Source: Torymus aiolomorphi (Eukaryota > Arthropoda > Insecta > Hymenoptera > Torymidae). Taken from it: 64,000 nt of DNA. The notes under the pieces are model-generated. The model saw only the letters and a list, made by a program, of their open reading frames with translations, ran no database searches and was not told the origin of the DNA. This document shows positions 29,886-40,175 of this stretch, piece after piece (positions within the stretch are counted from its first letter, which is position 1; each line of letters starts with the position of its first letter). The stretch covers positions 45,208,157 through 45,272,156 of the forward strand of contig CM070873.1 of NCBI GenBank assembly GCA_036365515.1. Direction: 5' to 3'. The position numbers were made by a program, and so were the translations under genes.

Positions 29886-30012
29886 ACCTACCCTGGTCGA
29901 AAATTCTACTTCCCTCCCTACGTACCTCCGCCGAAAGTCGAAGTTTCCTCCCTATCTGTGCGCCACCTAGTGCCGGGAGTACTTCCCTCCCTGCTCTCTC
30001 GACCACGCTTAT
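29885..30012. repeat. Inverted repeat arm (partner 28,358-28,485)
   Basis: Inverse of the arm at 28,358-28,485, ending at ACCACGCTTATAACC, which also borders the Crypton copies. Confidence 0.85.
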
Positions 30013-30222
30013 AACCTGTCAACTGATGAGAATTTTTCCATCGGTCTTACAGTCTTATAAATTAAATTAAAATAATTAATATTTATGGCAGTCAGATTGC
30101 TCTTGTTTATAATCACCCCCGCAGAATCTGAAATAAAAACTTAATTAAAACCTGGAAAAAAAAACTTTATTAGCAAAGGACTATCTGACTGCCCCCCCAC
30201 CACCAAATTGCCCAATTACCCA

Positions 30223-30257
30223 ACGTTTCGAGCCCGCTCCGGCTCCTCCTCAGGGAC
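30223..30257 (-). ncRNA. Hammerhead-ribozyme-like motif in the left repeat
   Basis: Minus strand: CTGAGGA, stem GAGCC/GGCTC with loop GGAGCG, then GAAACG. Mirror of the motif at 31,301. Confidence 0.5.
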
Positions 30258-30329
30258 TGAAATGTTACCCGCGATACACCTTCTTATATACCCATACACC
30301 TCCTTATATACCAATCTATCCATGATAGA

Positions 30330-31152
30330 ATTAAAGTCACAAAAGACGTCGAGTTAGATAATCAATTGAGTTTTTGAGATATTAGAGTCATTAGAGTTAA
30401 TAATAATAGAGTCAAATTAGATTGGTATAGAAAACCTACATGGTCAGGTAGATTTTTAAATTTTGATTCTCACCACCAATTCGGAAACAAGACAGGTGCG
30501 ATCAAAGGTGTCATTGACAGAGCGATTAAATTGTAACATAAAGATTTTAGGAAAAAGAATTTAAATTTAGTTAGAGAAACATTTATTAAGAATAGTTATC
30601 CGGTAAAATTTATTGATAAAATGATTGATGAGAGAGTGTGGGAAATTTGTAATGGTGGATTGAAGAAGTGGGCAGATAATCAAACAAGGAATAGAAATGG
30701 AAAAAACGCATATTTTAGTTTACCATATGTTAGAGGTTTGTCGGAAAGGTTTAGAACGGTCTTTAGTAAACATAATATTCAAGTTTTCTTTAGAAATTTA
30801 GAAAGGTTATTTAGTAATTGTAAAGACAAGGATGATAAAGGTTTAAAATCGGGAGTAGTTTATAAAATTAATTGTAGGGATTGTAATGGATGTAGGGATT
30901 GTAAGGGATTGTAGGGATTATATTGGGCAAACGGGTAGATATTTGAAGAAGAGAATATATGAACGTCAATATAATTTACGTAGTATAAATTTTACATCGG
31001 GTTTGAAAGAACATTGTTTAAATAGTTTGCATTCTTTCGATTTTGGGAGAGTGAATATTTTGGATCAAGGGATTAAGAATAAATATAAGAGGGAAAGCCT
31101 TGAAAGTATTCACATTCTAAGGAATCGGAATAATGTAAATTTAATGGTATAG
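30330..31152 (+). pseudogene. Penelope-like RT C-terminus and GIY-YIG endonuclease
   Basis: First part in one frame: DWYRKPTWSGRFLNFDSHHQ (about 30,420-30,480), then VIDRAIKL followed by an in-frame stop near 30,535. ORF 30621-30914 continues (PYVRGLSERFRTVFS and a Cys-containing VVYKINCRDC). The next frame, 30886-31152, has the endonuclease core DYIGQTGRYLKKRIYE. The stop, the frame change and the missing RT palm domain make it non-functional. Confidence 0.72.
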
Positions 31153-31300
31153 TCAAGTAAATTAGATAACATTTATCATTCTTTATTAATTTAAGTGAGA
31201 ATGGAAAGTTGGAGAGGGGAAGGTGGATGGTGGTGGGGGTAAGAGGAAATAAGTGGGTATGGGTATATAAGGAGGTGTATCGCGGGTTTCCTTTCAGTCC

Positions 31301-31330
31301 CTGAGGAGGAGCCGGAGCGGGCTCGAAACG
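31301..31330 (+). ncRNA. Hammerhead-ribozyme-like motif in the right repeat
   Basis: CTGAGGA-GGAGCC-GGAGC-GGGCTC-GAAACG: both conserved boxes and stem II are present. Confidence 0.5.
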
Positions 31331-31585
31331 TTGGGCAATTGGGCAATTTGGTGGTGGGGGGCAGTCAGATAATCCTTTGCTAATAAAGTTTTTTTTTCAG
31401 GTTTTAATTAAGTTTTTATTTCAGATTCTGCGGGGGTGATTATAAACACGGGCAATCTGACTGCCATAAATATTAATTATTTTAATTTAATTTATAAGAT
31501 TATGTAAGGCCGATGGAAAAATTCTCATCAGTTGATAGTAAGTTGCAGTCGACATAAGTAATGTTTTTAATGAATAACGCTTATC

Positions 31586-31962
31586 GGGGTGGCATAGTCC
31601 TACCATTACCGACCGAGCAATTGACACAGTTTCAAGCTTATTAAAAATAAAATACGTAGAATCACAAAAAATCAGGAGAACACCCTTCTGTAGTTTTGAA
31701 CGTTCTATCACCCAGTAAAAGTTTGAAGTCGAAATATCAAGCGGTTTTTGCAAAAACTTTGATCGAAACCGAATTTTGTTTTGTTCAAAGTTTTTGCAAA
31801 AACCACTTGATATTTCGACTCCAAACTTTTACTGGATGATAGAACGTTCAAAACCGCAGAAGGGTGTTCTCTTGATTTTTTGCGATTCTACGTATTTTAT
31901 TTTTAATAAGCTTGAAACTGTGCCAATCTCTCAGTCGGTAATGGTACGGCTATGGCACCCCC
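31586..31962. mobile_element. Palindromic MITE (about 377 bp)
   Basis: Ends GGGGTGGCATAG and CTATGGCACCCCC, arms of about 175 bp inverted around about 31,770. TTAT occurs just outside both ends, a possible TSD. The two near-identical ORFs, one per arm (containing LQKPLDIST and IERSK), come from the palindrome and do not indicate a gene. Confidence 0.75.
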
Positions 31963-32056
31963 TTATAACCTATATACACCACGAATCTCTAACCTAGTCA
32001 TCATTGTTGGAGAAAACTTGTTAGTTCGTGAGATGTGAATATTATTATTTACAACA

Positions 32057-33414
32057 ATGAATTTGAGTGACTGTTCATCCGATGACAGTACTGACGAAGA
32101 GGAAACGATTCGTGATTTTGACAAGGAGGCCCAAGCAGTAATAAATAATAAAGCATCACAACAAGGCAAATTCTTTTGAAGAAAGTATCTTATTTGTTAT
32201 TTCAAGGATTTGCAAAAAAAGTAGGTCCAAATACTCTATGGAGTGTTTAATCAATGCTAAAAAAAATGCTCATCATGAAGCATAATATTGATATCAATAA
32301 ATATCTCAACTTAAAAGCTATTCTCAAGAATAATTCTAGAGGTTACAGGGAAAAAAAATCACTTGCATTGAATTGGGATCAAATCATGCAATTCATGAAA
32401 AATGCAGATGATTATATCTACTTGAGCGCAAAGGTATTTATGGATATCTATATACATGTATACCTTTCTCTGTTTCTTTTTTTTACATTCAAACTAATAT
32501 CTTCTGAATTCTTACAAATTTTTCAGATCTTACTCATTTTTGGCATCTGTGGCGCATTGAGATGTATTCAGTTTACTAATATGAAATACACTCATGTTGA
32601 AGATAAAAATGATAAATTCATAATATCGGTCGAAGACACAAAAACTTATATTGATAGAAGCTTCGTCATTGGACCATTATTTTATTCACAAGTTAAGAAG
32701 TATATCTTCTTAAGACCTTTAGATAACTTTACAGATAGATTTTTATTCATTATATGAATGGAAAATGTAGTCAACAAGTCATGGGGAAAAATAAGATTGG
32801 CTCAACACCTTCAATAATTGCTTCTTTTCTACGATTGGAGAATACAGCAAGATATACTGGTCATTGCTAACGCAGGACCTCAGCCACATTATTGTCTATC
32901 TCAGGTGCTAATATGACAATGATCAAGCAATTGGGAGGCTGGAAGTCAGACGCAGTAGCTGCTGGGTATGTAGCTGACTCCACGAGGATCAAAGATTTAA
33001 TTTTTCAAGGTATTATAAATGAAAATAACTCTAATAAGACTGATGCTTTTCTTGCTGTACCATCAACAAGCAAAAACAACAAAACTGGTGTTGGGCTTAT
33101 TTCACCATCTGCGAGCAAAGATTTCTTAAGCAACCATGAAAACCAAATTGTTGAAGTTACTAAATTACATCTAATGTATGAGGATTTTTGTGACTCCATG
33201 GGTCAATGCAAAGACCAAGAAATTATTGAACTGGATCCATCAGTGCATTTCTCCACTGCGAATAGAAATCAATTGCCATTGCAGACAAATAGAAGTATAA
33301 GTAACATACCTCGTAAACACTTCACTGAAAAACCACCAGTCAATGTTTCTTTTACTGGACCAAAGAAGAAAATGAAGATCCAAGAAAGCGCTAGTTCTTC
33401 AGTCACTATAAATA
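32057..33414 (+). pseudogene. Crypton-like tyrosine recombinase, copy 2, 5' part (broken)
   Basis: Begins MNLSDCSSDDSTDEEETIRD as copy 1 does, then loses about 75 bp near 32,145-32,175 and its frame. ORF 32254-32757 resumes with KYLNLKAILKNNSRG, spans the same intron, and reaches ALRCIQF. It shifts at the T5 run 32750-32754, the same site as copy 1. Box II keeps the His (TGHC) but is followed by an in-frame TAA (32868-32870) before RRTSAT. The rest (32892-33414) carries GGWKSDAVAAGYVADS and the Ser-rich tail. A Helitron-like element interrupts the gene at 33,415. Its 3' end is at 37,008-37,143. Confidence 0.7.
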
Positions 33415-34196
33415 ACTAGGGGGGCTGCGCCCCCCAGCGTGCCTTCGGCAAGCCATCCCCCCACCCCCACACACACCTGCTCCTCGCTTCGCTCGTCGCC
33501 CGCCCCCTTCCTATGTAAAAACTTCGTTTTTACATAATAGGCACGACCGCAATACTCAGGAGAACCTTGTATTTTTATAAAAGCGAAAATTGCAACACTT
33601 CCGATATTTATAATAAAAAAAAATATTAAGTACATAATAATAATAAAAAACTAGCTGCTCACGAACTCACGGGTGTTCCTAACTACATATACCTATACAA
33701 TCTCAATTACAAAAAAATACTTGCGCACATATGCATATATATACACTAATACCGCGAAAAGGAGAAAAACAGAAGGAGAATGCTCATTACTGATGCATTC
33801 GGCAACGGCAATCTGGCTTAGCCCTGCGACCTGCGTGCATGAATACTTATACTGCAGCAGTCGTAACGGCTACGCTAGGCACCTCGGCTCACGGTCGTAC
33901 ACACTTTCCGGACCTATATATACTACCGTGCCTCGGCTAGGCTGCGTTCGCACACCAAGAACAGCGGAAAAACACATGCGACTCGTGTGACCGCGAGGTA
34001 TAAAATATATCTATATATATATATATATGATCGCGCGCGCTTTCTGCTACTGCTGAGTAGTGCGGCGTGCCGTCAGCCGTGGCGCACATGTGTCCATGGT
34101 GTGTGTTGTCAACAATCGAATCGTCTGGCTCCCGTCGTCCCCAGCGATGACTGTGGCTGCTGTAGTATGCCGCCCTGTTGAATCGTGTTCGCCCTT

Positions 34197-34415
34197 TCAT
34201 CGTGTTCGTCGATTGTCGATGATTCGTCGGAGATGGGAAGGCAGTGTGTCAGCGGCGAGAGCAGATTTAGTAAGCATTTTCTCGTTCCTAACCTCTCTGA
34301 TGGGTGAGCTGATGGTACTTTCGCTTGTTGCAGGTATCTGTGGCAGCGAGGGTAGTGTAAGCGACGGGCACTGCTGCAGACTGTTTCTTGGGTGTGTAAA
34401 TGTTGTCTGAGTCAC
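34197..34415 (-). CDS. Short ORF conserved in both Helitron-like copies
   Basis: 72 codons, MTQTTFTHPRNSLQQCPSLT to RRIIDNRRTR. The same ORF is at 60734-60952 in copy B with few changes. A neighbouring related ORF, MAVVHSLYQLPVTTRGEE (about 60,541-60,690 in copy B), shares the same DNA framework (GAGCACCTAAAAACCACATA and CTGCAGCA words). These look like two duplicated exon-like units, possibly host sequence captured by the element. No known domain. Expression is unproven. Confidence 0.3.
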   Translation of the reverse strand: MTQTTFTHPRNSLQQCPSLTLPSLPQIPATSESTISSPIREVRNEKMLTKSALAADTLPSHLRRIIDNRRTR

Positions 34416-35799
34416 CTATTTATTAATTATATGTGGTTTTTAGGTGCTCAACTTTCCTTGTTTGGCTCTTACACTAGTGACTATGTGTACAGTTAAGCTG
34501 CTGCTTGTGTCTTCAGCGTATTCAGTGAAACAACGGTTTAAGGTCTCCACCAGTTCTTCCCCTCTAGTTGTTACAGGAAGCTGGTACAGTGAGTGAACAA
34601 CAGCCATTGCTGCAGATTTTTCTTTTGTATGGTATGTTTTTTTGAGTCATCTATTTATTAGTCAATGTGGTTTTTAGGTGGTCAACTCTCCTCGCTTTTT
34701 CCCCAGAATAGGAACTGATCTGCTGTACATGCGCTTTGCTGATCCCTAGGCTGAGGCATTCCCTGACATTGAAACACAATTGATGGTCTCTGTCAGTACT
34801 TTCCTCCTAGGTGGTGTGGTTACTGACACAGTGGATCGCTTTTAGATGATTCTCAGCAGACTGGCATCCATGGAGTAGTGCCAGCCTAGACCGTCTAGCC
34901 CTATTTTGCAACTTCTGCAGCTCTAAGTGATCTTCGAGTGTTAGTGCTTTAAAGTGTGAGGGGATAGATAATAGGAACTGGGAAATATTATATAAGTGCT
35001 GTGTGTGTTGTTAAATGCGATAAGGGTAGGTAGTTGTCCCTGGTAATATTAGCTCGTCTATTTAATTTTTAAGTTTAGTCAGGGTGTAAGAACTCGCTTC
35101 AGGGTATCTGTTGTATTAAAATACATCATTATGTATTTCGCAGACTTCTACCCAGTGAGATTTGCCTATTTAATAGTTTTCTACATGCTGTAAGACTGAG
35201 TCAGCTAGAACATTGCATTCGTTATGCATTGAAATTTACCATATTACAACATTTATAGCTCATACATTACACAAAAGTTTTTTTTGTATATATGATATTC
35301 CTTTATCATGTACTTATATAATATTACACAATTTTGATTCTTTTAGTTCAATCGCTTAGGTCCTGGGAACATAGTAGGTTAAGCTGGGTAATCTTATATC
35401 AAATTTTTTAAATTTGTTATTAAAAATCTTTTTGTAGAAAACAGGGAAATAGATATTTTTTTTCTTTAATTATTCTTCCAATATGTGTTTATCCCATTGA
35501 ATATTGTAATCAAATGTAATTTTGTATCTTATTATTATGTTTTTGTAATTATATTATCTTTGGAATGTTATGTCGATTTTTTCCATCTTATTTAGAGCTA
35601 TTGTATCGAATACTTCTGTGTAAATCTAATTCTGTGAAATAATAAGCGAAAATTCACTATACGTGTATTGGGGTATTAAAAGTCATGTTTATACGTTTAG
35701 ATGATCCAGTAATTATTGTACATAAAAATGTTAATTGGGAATAAGTTTTGTTTAAACTATATCTACATGCTTTGTATTTAACAGTTTTATTGAAAGTCA

Positions 35800-36560
35800 A
35801 ATTCTTGTATGATAAGCGAAAATCGACTATTTCAGGTGTATTTAGGCATTAAAAATCGTTTTTATAGGTCTAAGCGGTCAGGAATCCATTTTATATGAAA
35901 ATGTTAAATGGGAAAAAGTTTTGATTAAATATTATGTAGAACTTTTGTATTGAACATGTTTGTGTAAAATCAAATCCTGTCAAGTTTTAGCCGAAAATCG
36001 TCCATTTTATGTATGTTTTGACGTTTAAACTCGTTTTTATAAGTCTAACTCGACAGGAGTTTATTTTACACGAAAATGTTAAATAGAAAAAAGTTTTGTT
36101 TAAATATTATCGACAACTTTTACATTTAACATTTTTGTATAAAATCAAATCTTGTCAAGTTGTAGCTGAAAATCGTCCATTTTATGTATATTTAGGCGTT
36201 TAAAATCGTTTTTATAAGTCTAATTCGTCAGGAATTGGTTTTACACAAAAATGTTAAATGTTAAATGTTAAGTTTTATTTTAATATTATCTACAACTTTT
36301 GTAGTAAACATGTTTGTGAAAAATCAAATCCTGACAAGTTATAGCGGAAAATCGTTCATTTTATGTGTATTTTGGCGTTTAAAATCGTTTTTATAAGTCT
36401 AGCTCGTCAGGAGTTGATTTTACAAAAAAATGTTAAATGGGAAAAAGTATTGTTTCAATATTATCTAAAACTTTTGTATTTAATATTTTTGTGTAAAATC
36501 TAATCCTGAGAAGTTATAGCCGAAAATCATTCATTTTTGACCATTTTTGGCCGTTTTTCG
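35800..36560. repeat. Tandem repeat, period about 175 bp
   Basis: GAAAATCG followed by TCCATTTTATGTGTATTT recurs about five times at 175-179 bp spacing. Lies in the 5' half of Helitron-like copy A. Only its first unit is present in copy B. Confidence 0.8.
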
Positions 36561-37007
36561 CAGTTATCTTGGCAAATATTGCTCGTACAAAAAAGTGTTC
36601 AACATAAAAAAGCTGTATTTTAATTAGTTTTAGCAGATAGACCTGTACATATTAGCTTAAAATTAATTTTTCTATACATTAGACTTAAAAATCGATTTTT
36701 TGAGATATTTCTTTGTGCTCGCATTTGAAAAATTTTTCATCGATCTATCTCAATATAGAACCAGCAGTTAGGTATAATTAGAGGAGTATTTTCCCGCAAT
36801 CCCGATGAAATCGGTCGAAAATTCATTGATATAATCGAGAAACTTGAGTACATACGGACGTACAGACATACATACATCTCAGAAAACGCTTAAAACGCAC
36901 TCGCTCTGAGTGGAACATGGTTTTTACACATTAATTTTTCAGTATTTGAATTCTTACAATTTTCGCTCTGGTGAAATTATAAGGCTCTCCCGAGTAACGG
37001 TCGTGCC

Positions 37008-37143
37008 TAATAATAATGTGCAACCATTTTTAAACAAAGACTCCAATGTACTATTTGAAAATTGTACTATTAATGGCAATATTACTAATAAATATAATTA
37101 TTACTATCAAAGAACTGATGATTTCAAAGAAAATAACAAATAA
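37008..37143 (+). pseudogene. Crypton copy 2, 3' part after the Helitron-like insertion
   Basis: Encodes NNNVQPFLNKDSNVLFEN and NGNITNKYNYYYQ, matching the tail of copy 1 (NNNVPPILNKDSNIVFEN). It continues copy 2 exactly where 33,414 stops. Confidence 0.75.
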
Positions 37144-37356
37144 ATAAGATTAATAATAAATAATAATATTCCTAAATAATTATTACTAAGCTGCAAATAA
37201 ATTTTGTTATAAAATAAATTTTTTTTTAATTTATAATTAAATTTTTCAAAAACTCAATTTTGTTTTTTTTTCGCTCTGGGCTTTTCTGCATCCACTAACC
37301 AACAACCCTCGCTTCGCTCGGGTCGTAAATGTTAGCGGATGCTGAAACCTCTAGCC
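37144..37356. other. Crypton copy 2 downstream flank
   Basis: Non-coding. Matches 26,260-26,520 in inverse, including the CTCGCTTCGCTCGGG hairpin at about 37,308. Confidence 0.6.
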
Positions 37357-38520
37357 CACATAGCATGAAAGCTTCCTGGAAGTTTTATGAAAGCTTCCAA
37401 GAAAGATTCGGAATCTTACAGGACGCTTACATGGAAGATTCCTGAAAGCTCAAAATGTCCGCCCTTTTTTCTCACAAAAAGCTTTCAGGAAAGATTCTAT
37501 TAATCTTCCCAGAAAGCTTTCCAGGATCTTTCATCAAACTTTTAAAAGAGTAACTGGAAGCTTTGTGAAAAATTTGACAATCTTTCTGGAAGCTTTCTTG
37601 AAAGAATACGGTAAGTTTACAGAGAATCTTTGAGGAAGACTTTAGTAAGATAGCTGTAAATATCTTTGTAAGGTTTTTGATAGTTTTATTTAAATCTTTC
37701 AGAAAGCTTACATGGAAGATTCCTGAAAGCTCAAAATGTCCGCCCTTTTTTCTCACAAGCTTTCAGGAAAGATTCTATTAATCTTCCCAGAAAGCTTTCC
37801 GGGATCTTTCATCAAACTTTTAAAAGAGTAACTGGTAGCTTTGTGAAAGATTTGTCAATCTTTATGGAAGCTTTCTTGAAAGAATACGGTAAGTTTACAG
37901 AGAATCTTTCAGCAAGACTTTAGTAAGGTAGCTGTAAAGATCCTTGTAAGGTTTTTGATAGATTTATTGAAATCTTTCAGAAAGCTTACATGAAAGATTC
38001 CTGTAAGCTTAAAATTCCGCCCAATTCTTTCTCGAAAGGATACGGTAAGTTTACAGGAAATCTTCCAATAAGACTTTAGTAAGGTAGCTGTAAAGATCCT
38101 TGTAAGGTTTTTGATAGATTTATTGAAATCTTTCAGAAAGCTTACATAAAAGATTCCTGTAAGCTTAAAATTCTGCCCAATTTACTGGCAAAAGCTTTAA
38201 AAAAAAATCTATTAATATTTCCGGAAAACTTTCCAGGACCTTTCATCAAGTTTTTAAAAGAGTAACTGGAAGTTTTGTGGAAGATTTGTCAATCTTTCAG
38301 AAAGATTCTACGAAACATTCTAGTAATCTTTCAAGAAACCTTTCACGAACCTTTCTTCAAGTTCTTGAAATATTACTTTGGAACTTAAAGCCATACATAT
38401 TACATACAATACTCTAAAAAGTATAACTATTACAATTCTCGCATATTATTTAGAATTTATTACTATATTAATCGCAATTTTTTCATCGCAGAAAAAATTT
38501 TACATAAAATTTTTTTACTT

Positions 38521-38592
38521 AACCCGGGAATCGAACCTACAACCCTTGGGTTACTACGCACGCATGCTATCCGTTACGCTATCGCTCGCTTG
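38521..38592 (-). repeat. tRNA-derived SINE head or tRNA pseudogene
   Basis: Minus strand has a Pol III A box TAGCGTAACGG and B box GGTTCGATTCCC at tRNA spacing, followed by T-runs. The anticodon arm does not pair, so it is not a working tRNA. Confidence 0.5.
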
Positions 38593-39801
38593 AAGGAGTT
38601 GGAACATTTTCATCCAAATAAGGTGCACTATCTACGATTATTTAATTGTTATTAAATAATATCATACATACATACCTAACATACATGTTATTATTTCGAT
38701 TATTCATCTAAAATATTAATGGCTTTAAAATGGCCATGTAAAATACCGAAACGATACCTACCTTACCGGCACCTAAGTTTTATTTTTTTTATCGTATTTA
38801 AACAAAAATTTCAGAGAAAAGCGCTCTTTTACGGAAATCCAACGCTTTTTCCTAAAGTTTGTGTTTAGATGTAATAAAAAAAATAAAATTTTGGTGCCGA
38901 TAAGCTAGGGATCTACGTTTGAGTTGAACATGGCCTCAAAGTTAAAACGGTATTATAAAATCAAGTTTCAATTAAAACATTATAAAATCAATTATAAATG
39001 TATTAAAATATTATCAAATTTACTTTATTTAAATTTGCTTATATTCTATATATGTTTAATATAAATGGATAAAGAAATTTTTCAATTCATTAAAAAAGCA
39101 TAATTTTGTTCTAAGTTGATGAAATCTTCAAATCTATATTTTCAACTCAAAAATAACTTCAAAATAGTCTCAAAAGAGATGAAAAGAGAGGGGATTAAAC
39201 ATATTACAAGAATATGTGTTTATATTAGATGCATCTTTAAGATGAAATGGCGAAAAAGTTATTTACAATTCATATAACTATTATGTATTTAGAAAAAGTT
39301 GTTACTTTTTCAAATCACATTTTTAAGACCAAAATAACTCGTGAGTAGTTATAAATACATAATTTATAATGAAATTAACTGTACTTTAAGAATATCGGTA
39401 TCCATTTTCTATACCTGAAGAACCAATTAAAAAGAAAATTATTTCTGAAACAAAAAATTTTGGCAAAATTGTTATTTTATCAAAATAAGACCTTATTGTC
39501 ATTCATTTGACTCCAAAATTTAATCAGTTCTGAGTTAAGACATACGTAAGATGCATGCAAAAGTTCAGCTCATTACGTCTATCCGTTCAAGAGTTATGCC
39601 GGGGACAAAATTTCGTTTCATAAATTCATACATACATACATTTTTTTTAAACCTATTATTCTGACTCAGAAACCTCAAAAACATAGAAATTCATCAAAAT
39701 CTCTGTTTTGAAAATTTTCACAATTACAACGCTTTCTCTTTGAGAAATAAATATAGTGTCAATAGGGAGAAATACAATTCGTATACTGAATATATTTTAA
39801 C

Positions 39802-40175
39802 ACTCCGTGCGCAAAGCTCGACTTCGCACACGCTCAAATAAAAAAGCATATGCTAAATCAAGCTTTGTACACGTCGTATACAAAAATACGGTTCGATACG
39901 CGAGCGAGAAGGTGATTTTAACCTTGTGTGACCTTTTCACCCTAGCTTCGCTCAGGTGCAAACGTCCACACTAGGATAAAATCACTTTGACGCACTAGCA
40001 TCGAAATGTATCTGTATTATTTTGACTCTCCGTGCGCAAAGCGCGATTTCGCGCACGCTTGTTTTTTGAATGAAAAAGCATACGCTAAATCAAGCTTTGT
40101 ACACATCGTGTCAAAAGATACTGTTCGATACACAAGCGAAAAGGTGCACGCGTTAGTATCAAACTGTACTATTTC
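39802..40175. repeat. 223-bp tandem duplication with TACTATTT-type hairpins (copies 8 and 9)
   Basis: ACTCCGTGCGCAAAGC and GCTAAATCAAGCTTTGTACA recur about 223 bp apart. Each unit runs into a palindrome with GTATCGAAATGTA or CAAACTGTACTATTT ends and the loop TAGCTTCGCTCAG. Confidence 0.65.

Larger units (their letters stand above)
30018..31547 (+). mobile_element. Penelope-like element with inverted terminal repeats
   Basis: Terminal repeats of about 280 bp (30,018-30,300 and 31,255-31,547) are inverted relative to each other and share GAGCCCGCTCCGGCTCCTCC and TTTTTCCATCGGTCTTAC. Between them lies a degraded reverse-transcriptase C-terminus and GIY-YIG endonuclease. Penelope-like elements can have such inverted LTR-like ends. 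Each repeat has a hammerhead-like core. Confidence 0.7.
33415..37007 (-). mobile_element. Helitron-like non-autonomous element, copy A
   Basis: Read on the minus strand it ends with two hairpins (GCGTGCC...GGCACGC-type and GGGGGGCGCAGCCCCCC) followed by CTAG, like a Helitron 3' end. It interrupts Crypton copy 2 in an AATAA/TAATAA stretch without a clear TSD. The 5' end (at 37,007) starts GGCACGACCG and lacks the classic TC. It shares about 2.5 kb with copy B (59,240-63,044). No Rep/helicase gene. It holds conserved short ORFs and a tandem repeat. Confidence 0.6.

Noticed and set aside
38521..38592. A working tRNA gene on the minus strand
   Set aside because: A and B boxes are good, but the anticodon arm does not pair and no anticodon can be assigned.
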